Assembly (NCBI GenBank): GCA_003971905.1
Contig: RSEE01000133.1
Span: 1-64,000 of the forward strand
DNA: 64,000 nucleotides
From: Moniliella sp. 'wahieum'
Lineage: Eukaryota > Basidiomycota > Moniliellomycetes > Moniliellales > Moniliellaceae
Direction of reading: 5' to 3'
The translations under genes were made by a program, and so were the position numbers. The notes under the pieces are model-generated. The model saw nothing but the letters and a program-made list of their open reading frames with translations. It ran no database searches and was not told the origin of the DNA. Below are positions 44,721 to 54,435 of the stretch, piece by piece; positions within the stretch are counted from its first letter, which is position 1; each line of letters begins with the position of its first letter.

Positions 44721-47700
44721 CTACAATGCTGGCACCGCGGCGTCTTCGACGATACGCAACTGGGCAACACATTGCAATGCACCCGTCTCGCAAAAGCGCA
44801 CAAGAGGGACCAACTGCCAGTGGCAGAAACAGCGCACAAAAGAGCCCATCGCCTCAGCTCTCGTAAGTATGACGCCCACAACGCCAACATCAAAACGAAA
44901 CGAAACCAAACCAAACCAAACCAACACACACGCTTTGACTCGAGTCGCCAGTCTACCCGCTTTACGCGTCGAACGAGAACGCGTGACCCGGGCCGGCGGC
45001 GCAGCGTGGTTCTCCTTATCCTCCACCTGCACGACGCGGTTGCGCAGCACGCGCTTCGGAGGCTCCACCTCGACCTGCACATGCACCTCCTCCCCCTCCC
45101 CATCTAACCCATCCTCCACGGGAGCCTGGTGCGAGCGGGTGAGGCGGGCCGGACGTACAGGCGTCGAAGCCAAAGCCGGCTGCTCTTCCAGCGCCTTGGC
45201 TGCCCGGCCTCGGCGGGTCGAGGTGCCGGGGCAGGGGCAGGGGCAGGGGCAGAGGCTGGGTCCTCCACTTCCTCAGAAGAAAGGTCACTTTGGGCCTTAG
45301 GTTTCCCCCTGCGGGCTGACGTGGATGGGGGGTTGGTCTTTGCCCTTGCTTGTCGACGAGTGCGCATAGCAGTCGGCGGATCAGCTGGCTCCCCCTCCGA
45401 TTCGTACTGGTTGGCCGGTCGGGCTGGGATGGAGCCGGGTGGGACTGAGGGGGGTCGCAGGGCTCGGCTTTGGACTTGGCATCCGCCGCGAGGGCAGGTT
45501 GCTCTGCCTCTTGTTCTTGTTCTTCTTCTTCATGAGCCGTATCTTCCTTCTCCGCTTCTTCCACATGCGGGGTAGCCTTTTTCGCCCTGCTGCGAGTGGA
45601 GCGGGTGGAGGCTGCGCGGGTGCGACGGGCCGGGGTATGGTGCGCAGCGGGAGGTTTTTTCCTTTTCTTCTTCCTCCTCCTTCTCCTTCTCCTCCTCCTC
45701 CTTCTCCTCTTCCTTCTCTCCTCCTTGTCCTTCTTCTTCCCCTTCTTCTCCTTCTTCTCAGCCTTCTTCCCTTTCTCCACCTTCTCCCACCTTCGCCTCT
45801 TGCTCCTCTCCTTCCTCTTCGACCTCCTCGCATTCTGCCTTGCCCGACTCGGCGGCATCCACCTCCTGTGTATCCATCTCCGCCTTGGTCCGGCGAGTAG
45901 AACGGGTAGAACGAGTAGACCGAGGAGGGCAGCAGCCGCGCGGCGAGAGCGCGTCGCTCGGGCCGGGGTGGACACGGCCTTGGTGGCCCGCGTGGAGCGT
46001 CGAACAGGCTCGGGGTGCTCGGGGTGAGAATCAGGACCTTGACTCCCTCTTCCTCGTTGGTCTCCTGTTCGGGCACAGGGCCTGTAGGCGCAGAGGGGAC
46101 AGCGTCTTCCGTCAGCTTGACATGCGGTTCTGCCACGGCAATGGGTTGAGCTCTTCCGATTCCGGTCCCTGCTCAGGTTCCTGCTCAGGTTCCTGCTCAG
46201 GTTGCTGCTCATCTTGGACTGGACACTGTGCCTGTGGTGCCTGCACGCGCTCAGGCTCGGCTTGTAATGCACCTTGCATCGCCTTCCCTTTCGCCAGCTC
46301 TTGTTCTTGGGGTGCTCCGCCTTCTGGCTGCAGGGTAGGTTCCTGCACCCCATCGGATCCCTTCTGCTCGCCGTCTTCCCGACTGGCATGGCCACTGGTA
46401 CCTCCTCGACCAGCTCGGGATGCTTTTCCTCGCCTGGCTCGGACAGTTGCACCTCCTCTGGCGACTGGGGTGGTTGGCCATGTACCGACTCGCGAGGCCC
46501 TGAAGGGACGACGTCCGTGGGCAAGGCGGCTGCGGGGTCATGGGCGAGCGGTGGGGACGATAGCATGTCAGGCTGCGGCGAGAGAGCAAATCGGTGTTGG
46601 ATCTGGGCGCTGAGTGCATCTGCCTGGGCCACTTGGCTCCCACGAGCTCCTCGGTGAACAAGGGGCTGAGACGGTGGCCGTCGGAGGGGCAGACGTCCCA
46701 CGCCGGCACCTGATCCGGCAGTTCGGTCACCAGGGCCGCCTCACACGGCTCCAACGCCCCCCTGGACCGCACTTCTGGTCATTAGGTTCCTCTTGCTGCG
46801 TGTGCATGTTTTGCTTCAGCCACGGTTCCTCGTCCGAAACGAACAGCGCAACGTTCGTCCACTCTCCCGTGCGGCCCGGAGCGCACCCCGAGCGACCGCC
46901 ATCTTGCCCAAGCTGCGGTGAGAGAGGCGGCGCCTCCCCGGCCCCTGGGGCAAGCATGGCCACGTCTTGCTCCGCGAGAGGCGCATGCACAGCGGGAAGG
47001 AGCGAAGGGGAAGGCTGGCTGAGCGCGCAGGGGGGAGGCAGACTGCAACGCCCACTAGGGGGAAGGGACGAACGTAGAGCCAAAGGACTGCTCAGGCTCT
47101 CGTCAATCTCCCGCTCGTCCGCGTCATCCTCCGCTTCCGGAGCCGCACGCGGGACTTGGCTCGGTTGGGCGGCCTGTACACCACCCAGCTCGTCCCAGTG
47201 GACATACGTCTCCTCGGGCCCGGGGGCATCGGAGAAGCGCTCTTGTTCTTCGTCGCCCTGGCCCTCGCTCTGGCCCTCGTCGTGGGCCTGGGTGCCATAC
47301 TGCACTGGGCTGCACGGCTGTTCCAGTGGGAGCGAGGACGCGGCCACAGGCTCCATCCAGGACTGGAAGAGCTGCGCTTCGGTATGGGCAATGAGGGTGC
47401 GGGTGCGAAGGGAGGTGTGACGAGAGGATCTTTTGGGCGAAAGGCGCAGGGGAGAAGGCAATTGGTACCCCAACCCCAATCCCATTTCTGGTGCCGGAGG
47501 GGCCGGTGGGGCAGGTGCGGGAGGCGGGGGCAAGGAGCTCGGGTTCCCAGTCCATGGCCATATCGTCGGTTGCTACAGGCAGGGGATCAGGCAAGCCGAG
47601 GGGGTCCATCTGCGTCTGTGTCCCTACGGTCACGGTCACGGCCACGTCCTCGTCGGCCGGCGCACGTTCCACATCCGACAGGGACACGAATCCCTCGGGC

Positions 47701-48475
47701 GGAAGCTGGGGCGGGAGCATGGCAGCCACATCCGCATGTGGTTCCTCGGACTTGTGGGGAATGTAGGAGATGCCCGTGACGATTTCGGGGGCAAAGGAGG
47801 CGCGTTTGCGCGGCGTTGGCGGGCGCGCGGGTTCGGCCGGCATCTTGGTCGGGGACAGGGCGCTTTTGCGCGGTTGGAGCGTCCGGTGGTTCGACTGTCT
47901 GCGGTGGAGGGTCGGACTGGGGGGGGGAGAGTCGAGCGGCGAGTGGGCCTGGCTTGTCGGTTGGTCGGTCGTCGTGGACCAGCGATTGGCCGCGCGCGCC
48001 AGCAGGTCCCAGTCGGGTCCGGCGGGCGACGCGATCTCCGCCACGCCGACGAGGTCGGGATGGGGCTTGGTGGGGTGTTTGTGGCCTTCCGGCGTGGCGA
48101 GCGCGTCCATCTCGTGCTGCAGCAGCTCGGCGTCGGAGAGGGCCGGGGCGGGATGGCCGTCGGGGTAGCGGAGGACGAGCTTGAGCCAGTCGATCTTGAT
48201 CTCGTCGCCCTCGTGGAGGGGGAAGGACTTGGAGCGCTTGGGCTCGGGCTGGTGGAGGGTGCCGTTGAGGTGGAGGCCGTTGGCGCATAGAGCTTGAGCC
48301 TGGCGTGGCCCGTGGCGGGGTCGAAGAGCAGCTTGGCGTGCTTGGAGGACGCTCTCGTTCATCAGACGGATGCTGCTGCGGGCGAGCGGCCGGATGGTGA
48401 TGGCGTGTGCTCGGCGTGGAAGCGGCGCTCCTTGCCGCCCACATCGAGCAGCAGCGTGGCGAAGACGTGCGACAT
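44721..48475 (-). CDS. Large FHA-domain protein with charged, repeat-rich C-terminal region
   Basis: The start at 48475 gives MSHVFATLLLDVGGKERRFH, then TITIRPLARSSIRLMNE and, after breaks, LHLNGTLHQPEPKRSKS and EGDEIKIDWLKLVLRYP. This is a forkhead-associated domain, a phosphothreonine reader, in about the first 130 residues. A Pro/Ser-rich stretch contains RKSALSPTK and RKRASFAPEIVTG, possible phosphorylation sites. Long acidic and Gln/Glu-rich segments follow, including a QEPEQEPEQ repeat. Then comes a Lys/Arg/Glu block (45.6-45.8 kb), several STRSTR-type repeats and a tail with DKENHAAPPARVTRS. Total is about 1,200 residues in one locus crossing roughly ten frame breaks. An N-terminal FHA domain with a long basic repetitive tail resembles the plan of Ki-67-like or DNA-damage mediator proteins, but no homology is claimed. 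The 3' boundary is uncertain. Confidence 0.7.
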
Positions 48476-48711
48476 GGCGGTGGCGGGGGGGAAGCAGGTG
48501 GGGGTGGTGGGTGGGCCAGCAGCTGGAGGACGTTCTATCGCGCGCGCCCCACGTGACCGCGTCACCCGCGCGCTCACGTGACAAGCACCCACGTGACAAG
48601 CACCCCCACGTGACAAGCACGTCCACGTGACTGGTCGCTCCCCCCCCCCACACACGCACACACCCGCCCCGCATCACGTGCCGCCCCCACGCGCTGTTCA
48701 CCGCCACCAGC
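48476..48711. promoter_or_regulatory. Bidirectional promoter with six CACGTG E-boxes
   Basis: CACGTG occurs at 48550, 48575, 48590, 48607, 48624 and 48675. Three of these sit in near-identical CACGTGACAAGCAC units. CACGTG is the binding site of bHLH factors such as Cbf1, Pho4 and related proteins. The interval separates the divergent FHA and PEX11-family genes. Confidence 0.8.
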
Positions 48712-50103
48712 ATGTCGTCGCCCCCGCCGACGCGCTGTGGACGCTGGGTGTCTCCACCCTCGCCCACCCGCCCGCCCGCCGCAGCGCCTCCGCCCTCCCT
48801 CTCCCTCCCGCCGCCGTCACCACCACTGCCCCCGTCGCTGCCACCACCGCTGCCCCCCGCAGCTGCGCGTTTCCCGCCGCCCGCGGCTCCGTCGCCGTCC
48901 TCCAATCTGTCCTCGCCCTCTCCTCGCCCCCGTCCGCCCGCACCGCCTCCTCGTCCCCCAGCCCACCCGCTCCCTTGCCCGCCGCTCGTCCCGCACACGC
49001 CCCCGACTTCGCCGCGCGCCGCGCCCCCCCTGGCAGCTCAAGCCACTGCATCACCGACCCTCTTCTCTTCCGCACTCCGCCCCGGCGCAGACACCGGGCC
49101 GGCTGGACCACCTCCTCCGCCTCCTCGCCTCGCGGTCTGGCAGCGACAAGGTGCTGCTGCTGCTGCAGTATGGAGCGAAGCTACTCGCCGCCCTGCTGGT
49201 CGGGGCGGAAGCGGTGTCTGGTGGCCACCGAATGACGCATCCCCATCGTACTCGTACTCGTACCGCTCTGGACGGAGCAGCGCGCCTGCGGCGGCTCAGT
49301 ACGCTCGCTGGATCGGCGCACCTTATTTCGCGGCTGTGGGTAACGCTCGAGACGGTGCAACGTGTCCGACGCGGGTTTCTGGCCAGCTGGGGTCGGCCAA
49401 ACCGGCCTGGATGGAGCTGGTGCAGATGGGATGTATGCTGCTCTCTGGCCCGCTTGAGGCGATGGCCTTGCTCTCCTTGTACCGCGTCCTGCCCATCGCA
49501 CCACCTCTGCGCACACGTCTCGTCCACCTCGCCACGCGCTTGTGGACCCTCTGTTTGTCCCTCCAATGTGCCTATCTACTCCATTGGATTCGCTCGCGAC
49601 CGCTCTCTTCCCTATACCCTGTTTCTGCCCCATCCGCTTCCCCATCTCCCACTCCCTCCCCTTCTCCTTCTCCCTCCCCGACCCCCCTCCCCTTCGCGCG
49701 CTTTCGCTTCCGCCTCGTCCTTCTTCCCCCACCCTTCGACCGGGAACCACGACCGCGCCCTGCCTGGTACGGGAGCACCAACTCTCTCGTTCTCGCCTTC
49801 CTCGCCTTCGCCTTCGCCTTCGCTTCCGCCCTCCGCCGCTCGCGCGGAAGTATGGGCCACCCCGCGGCCTGCCTGCCCATCGCGGTACACTGGTACGTAC
49901 TCTCTGTGGATTTCGTCGTTGCTGATGTGGAGTGGAGCAGGGCTGACCTGTGCGCTGTGGGGGCGGGACTGGGGGGACGCGGAATGGGCTGGACCAGGTC
50001 GGGACAGGTGCGGTGTCTGCCCGAGTGGGCGCTGGGCGTGTGTGGGACCCTGGCGGCGGTGGCGGCGCTAAGGACAGAGTGGTATGCCACACGCCTCGCG
50101 TAG
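48712..50103 (+). CDS. Peroxisomal membrane protein of the PEX11 family (PEX11C-like)
   Basis: Members tubulate and divide peroxisomes. After a disordered Ala/Pro-rich N-terminus, the diagnostic segment reads LDHLLRLLASRSGSDKV, then LLLLQYGAKLLAALLVGA, matching the conserved amphipathic helix region of Pex11. ARLRRLSTLAGSAHLISRLW follows. Later WMELVQMGCMLLSGPLEAMA and SLYRVLPIAPPL resemble the PEX11C middle. Hydrophobic segments near the C-terminus fit the membrane anchor. The start ATG at 48712 is in one frame, the N-terminal DALWTLGVSTLAHPP in a second and the Pex11 core in a third, so at least three breaks occur (near 48730, 49080 and 49390). A low-complexity Ser/Pro insert lies at about 49625-49700. 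Assignment rests on the core motif. Confidence 0.75.
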   Translation: MSSPPPTRCGRWVSPPSPTRPPAAAPPPSLSLPPPSPPLPPSLPPPLPPAAARFPPPAAPSPSSNLSSPSPRPRPPAPPPRPPAHPLPCPPLVPHTPPTSPRAAPPLAAQATASPTLFSSALRPGADTGPAGPPPPPPRLAVWQRQGAAAAAVWSEATRRPAGRGGSGVWWPPNDASPSYSYSYRSGRSSAPAAAQYARWIGAPYFAAVGNARDGATCPTRVSGQLGSAKPAWMELVQMGCMLLSGPLEAMALLSLYRVLPIAPPLRTRLVHLATRLWTLCLSLQCAYLLHWIRSRPLSSLYPVSAPSASPSPTPSPSPSPSPTPLPFARFRFRLVLLPPPFDREPRPRPAWYGSTNSLVLAFLAFAFAFASALRRSRGSMGHPAACLPIAVHWYVLSVDFVVADVEWSRADLCAVGAGLGGRGMGWTRSGQVRCLPEWALGVCGTLAAVAALRTEWYATRLA

Positions 50104-50797
50104 GGCGTATAGGCGACCTACAACAGGGAACGAACCGGGCCAACGGCACGCCGTCCTTCCTTGCCTATTTCCATCCCTCTATCTATCCTGAGTTGTACAT
50201 CCTGACTTTCTCCCCTAGGAATCTGAAATGTGGCAGTCAGGTGGTGGTGGTGGTGGTGGTGATAGAGGTGTGTGGGATTGCGGCGTGGCTGAAGCTGAGT
50301 TGAACGCCGCCCGCCGATTTGTTGTGCTCTTCGCGTTGATCGAACGGAGCGGCTGATAAATGTTGGGGGCTGGTTGGGGCGGCGCCCGGCGCTCGGGCCT
50401 CGGCGTTCGGGCGTCGGGCGTGCGTGCGGACACGCGCCGCAAGACAGGCGCCGTGCCGCCTCGGCGCTCGGCTCCCGTCGGGCGTCGGGCGTCGGGCAGG
50501 CACGGCCGCAGGCACCGGCGCTACATTTCAAAGTGCAGGTTACGCGCCCGCTGCGGCGGCGGCGACAGTGGGCTGGTGCCCGTCCGCGGCGCTCGGCTGG
50601 CTGGTGGCGCTGTGCCGGGCGCTGCGTTTCGCTTCTGCCGCTGCACCGCGCCAGTGTCCGATTATCCCCCCAGCAGTCCTCCCGCGGCGACCGAGAGCGG
50701 CCATCCTCGCCCACGTATAACTACCCACCGCCACCCCCTCAGCCCATCCTGCCCGCTGCCCCCCCACCTGCTCCGCTCGCCCAGCATCGATCGGCCC
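50104..50797. promoter_or_regulatory. OLE1 upstream region
   Basis: About 700 bp between PEX11-family and OLE1 genes. GC-rich, with GGGCGTCGGGCGTCGGGC-type repeats (50478-50500). Open frames extend upstream of the OLE1 start but show no conserved sequence. Confidence 0.5.
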
Positions 50798-52425
50798 ATG
50801 TCGACGCCCGCCCCCCCCACGCTGCCCAGCGCCACGGCGTCCTCACCCCGCCCACGTCCGACGACGACGTCGCAAGCACTCCTCCCCAGCTCCCCCGCGA
50901 CGCCGCCACCGTCCCCCCCGCCGCCGACGAGGTGCGCCGCGACGAGATTGAGGACAACTACATCCAGCAGGCCCTCTCCAAGCCGCCTGTGCTCGCGCCC
51001 TTTGAGTGGAAGAACATTCTCCATGAGCTCCAGTGGATCTCCTTCCTCGTGCTCACCGTCACCCCCGCCGTCGGGCTCTATGGCTTCCTCACCACTCGCT
51101 CCAGCTCAAGACGGCGGTGTGGATGGTGATCTACTACTTCTTCTCTGGCCTCGGCATCACGGCGGGCTACCACCGTCTGTGGGCGCACCGTGCCTACTCG
51201 GCCAAGCCCGCGCTGCAGTATGTCTTTATGTTGGCTGGCTCGTCGGCGGTCGAAGGCTCGATCCACTGGTGGTCCCGTGGCCACCGCGCCCACCACCGCT
51301 ACACCGACACGGACCTGGACCCCTACACGGCTGCCCGCGGCTTCTTTTACTCGCACGTGGGCTGGATGCTGATCAAGCCGCGCCGGGCAATTGGCAGTGC
51401 GGACGTGTCGGACTTGCGGCGGAACCCGGTGGTGCAGTTCCAGCACAAGTACTACCTGCCTCTTCTGTTTTTGATGGGCTTTGGTGTGCCCACGTTGGTG
51501 GCTGGTCTGGGCTGGGGCGACTGGCGCGGCGGGTTCTTTTATGCTGGTTGCTGCGTCTTGTGTTTGTGCACCACGCTACGTTTTGCGTCAACTCGTTGGC
51601 ACATTGGCTCGGCGAAGCTAGCTTTGACAATAAGCATTCCCCACGCGACCACATCATCACGGCGCTCGTGACCATTGGTGAGGGGTACCATAACTTTCAC
51701 CACCAGTTCCCGGCCGACTACCGCAACTGCGTCGACATGCTCGGCTACGATCCTACCAAGTGGCTCATCTTTGGTCTGTCCAAGCTCGGTCTCACGTACA
51801 ATCTGCAAATGTTCCCTGAGAACGAGATTCGCAAGGGCCGGCTGCAAATGCAGCTCCTCCTCGCCAAGAAGGAGCAGGACCGACTTGCCTACCCTACCGA
51901 GATCCTTCTTTGCCCATTGTGTCGGGGACGAATTTGAAGAGGAGAGCAAGACGCGGCGCTGATGGTTGTGGCGGGGATTGTGCATGACGTGACGGCGTTC
52001 CAAGATGCGCACCCGGGTGGTCGCGCACTACTTCGCAGCAAGGTGGGCAAGGACGCTACGCGGCATTTTGTGGTGGCGTATACGACCATTCGAACGCGGC
52101 GCAAAATTTGTTGGCTACCATGCGGGTGGGCGTGATTGACGGAGGGTACGAGATGGCAAAGGATAAGATTGCCAAGCTCAAGGCGCGCAAGCAACTCGAA
52201 GCGGCCGATGCAGAAGGTACATCCGAAGCGACACGCAAGGCCATTGCCGAGGCTGAACGTGCTGTCGTCGCAGCCAAGGGCGTGGCCGAACAAGACCGCG
52301 TGCCCAACCAAACTGCTCTGGCGTACATTGTTCCGGGGCAGGCGTACGAGGTGGTAGAACACACCAAACTCGAAACTAACTTGGTGGCCAACCGCAACGG
52401 AAGCAAGATTGGCAAGTTTTGGTAA
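50798..52425 (+). CDS. OLE1: Stearoyl-CoA delta-9 desaturase with C-terminal cytochrome b5 (Ole1)
   Basis: This ER enzyme introduces the cis-9 double bond in palmitoyl- and stearoyl-CoA. All three histidine boxes are present: HRLWAH, HRAHH and EGYHNFHH, plus the membrane segments between them ([18 protein letters not shown], then [13 protein letters not shown]). The C-terminal cytochrome b5 has HPGG in [10 protein letters not shown] and the Ole1-specific [21 protein letters not shown]. The start at 50798 gives a Ser/Thr/Pro N-terminus ([14 protein letters not shown]) ahead of [10 protein letters not shown]. Frame breaks near 50850, 51105, 51545, 51900, 51940, 51965 and 52065 are mostly single lost bases in G or C runs. 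No intron is needed. About 545 residues, as in other fungi. Confidence 0.96.
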
Positions 52426-53415
52426 CTCGCCTTTCGGTCCCCCCCCCCCCCCTCCCCCCCTTCTCCTCTTTCTGTAAAAAAGGACGACCGGGACTATGTT
52501 CTATGCACCTCTCCCAGCACTCGTCTTGGGTACCGAGAACTCTCTTGCCCCCCCCCCCCTCCCATCTCCCTTTCCTTTCCCTTTTCATCCGGACCGACGA
52601 CTTGGTACTTACCCCACCCCCTCTCTCGCATGGAGGCAGAACAAGACAAGGGCTCTGACCTCTCGTACCGCTTTGTTACCTTGTGGACTCGGCTTCCTCT
52701 CTCGGGACACACTACTAGTTACTCATCACAGTGTGGCTTATGTTGTGTCCTGCTGTATTCCCCTCCTGTCATTGATGATCGCACCTCACCTGTCTCGCTT
52801 TTTGCATTATGGCACTGAATGCCCCGAGTGGCTCTTATCCATCTCTTATCCCTCCATCCAGTCGAGCATGCAGTGCTTGTTTTCCCTAGTGCTACCCCCT
52901 CCCGCCCCTTGCTGTGGCGCATCGGGGATGGACTGTAGCTGTTGTTGCGGAGGCTATCTACCCTGCGTCTGCCCGCTGACTGTGATAACCTGCCCTGGGT
53001 GTACCAATCTAACTACTTAAGCAGACCAAGCTCGGGTATGAGTTCATATCTTACAGTCCGTACTAGGTTTGGACTGTTGGTGGAGCGTTGATGTCTGAAG
53101 CTTGACACTTGATGAGCCTACTCCCTACTATGAGGATCATAGATCAGATCACGAACTATTCTACCTCCTATTCAGAGTGCATGCCGTCCTCGGAAGAAAT
53201 CGCGCCACGCCACTACCACTCTGGTTGTTTCCCCGTGGGCCTCGTTCCCCCACCATGGGCAAACAGTGTCCAACGAGACGACATGCCCGACAATGTCAAC
53301 GCCACGGCGCCTGCACGAAGCGAAGCGAATATGCAATCACATTTCCGCCCCTGCGCCATAGTAAACGGCGATGATACGATACGAATTAGAGGGTGGCCCA
53401 GCAATATGGTGTGGT
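52426..53415. other. Convergent intergenic region
   Basis: Two poly-C-rich tracts (52439-52460 and 52546-52560), then ordinary sequence with a GAAGCTTGACACTTGA motif at 53097-53112. No gene is supported. Confidence 0.5.
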
Positions 53416-53907
53416 TTACGCCTCAAAGTCGTAGACAAACAGATCGTCCACCGTATCCTTGAGCGTCTCCTGCACTCGGTATCGACAGTCAGTTGTATGT
53501 TTTTTGTTTGTGTTTTTCTATTCTTTCTTTTTTTAGTGTGCTCGCACCGGCCGCGTTGGGAGCGCGACAAAGGAGTAGTAGATACGCACTGCAAAACCAA
53601 GGTGAACGGGGTCGTGACTGATATAAAAGTCGCGGTCAGCGGCCGAGGCAAAGGTAACGACAAACAGCGCATCAAACCCCTTGGCAAATCCCTCGGTGGA
53701 AGTGTTAGGCCCACCAACAATGTCCTGGATGTAGGGCACCAGTTCCTCCTGCACCTGTCCGGCCGGGGTGGCAATGAGCATCGGCGCGGGCGGCTGGCTC
53801 TTCACGGCGCGGTGCTTGAGCGCAAGAAACTCCTCCTTGATGGCGGCGCGCTGGCCAGACGTGATGGAGGACTTGTACTTGAGGGCGACCACGTGGATGA
53901 TGGGCAT
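53416..53907 (-). CDS. Stress-responsive A/B barrel (Dabb) domain protein
   Basis: A small single-domain protein. The first exon (53907-53586) opens MPIIHVVALKYKSSITSGQR and includes YIQDIVGGPNTSTEGFAKGF, then FVVTFASAADRDFYISHDPVH, the conserved core of Dabb dimeric barrels. An intron at 53475-53585 (donor GTATCT, acceptor CCGAG) joins in phase to LQETLKDTVDDLFVYDFEA and a stop at 53416. The spliced length is 126 residues with no frame correction. Dabb proteins are small dimeric alpha-beta barrels; fungal members are of unknown substrate. Confidence 0.9.
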
Positions 53908-54435
53908 GGCGGGGGGGGAGCGAGCGTCGAGGCGAGGGAGGAGGGGCAGGGCAGCGGCAGCGGCTGTACGGTGGAGTGGTGGGGAGGTGGTCGGTGCGAT
54001 TTGATTTGCTGGGCCATCCACCTGCCCGCCCCAAGCGGCCCGTGCGAGCCCAGGTGAAATGTGAAATTGCACGCGGCACGAGCAGTAGGGTTGTGCCAGA
54101 GCGCATCCCCCCTGTGCAGTACGTAAGGCTCACCACCACGCATCACGTGAGCCATGCGCCACGTGACTGGGGAGCCACAGCATTGGGCTCGAATGGATTA
54201 ATGAGCTGGCGCGGGGAAGCGGCGTTCACGCGACGACTCGTCTCTCTTCGCCAGTGGGGAAAGAGTTGCTTCGTCTCGGCAATGCGTAAAGAGTTGCTTC
54301 GGCGTCTCGCCAATGGGCAAAGAGACGCTTAGGCGTCTCGCTAATGCGTATAGGGTCGTTTACCAGCAGGCGCATGGGTGTTCCATCGCTTCGAGCGTCT
54401 GCCTCCTCCCCTCCTCCTCCACCACTACCACCACC
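53908..54435. promoter_or_regulatory. Divergent promoter with two CACGTG sites and a 31-bp tandem repeat
   Basis: CACGTG occurs at 54144 and 54160. Four copies of a unit of about 31 bp, beginning CGTCTCGCCAATGGG in the clearest copy, run from 54239 to 54358, next to the coiled-coil gene. Confidence 0.65.
54239..54358. repeat. 31-bp tandem repeat, four copies
   Basis: Units start near 54239, 54272, 54303 and 54334, each with CGTCTC, then AATG and AAAGAG(T/A)(T/C)GCTT. The last copy has diverged and is shorter. Confidence 0.85.
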
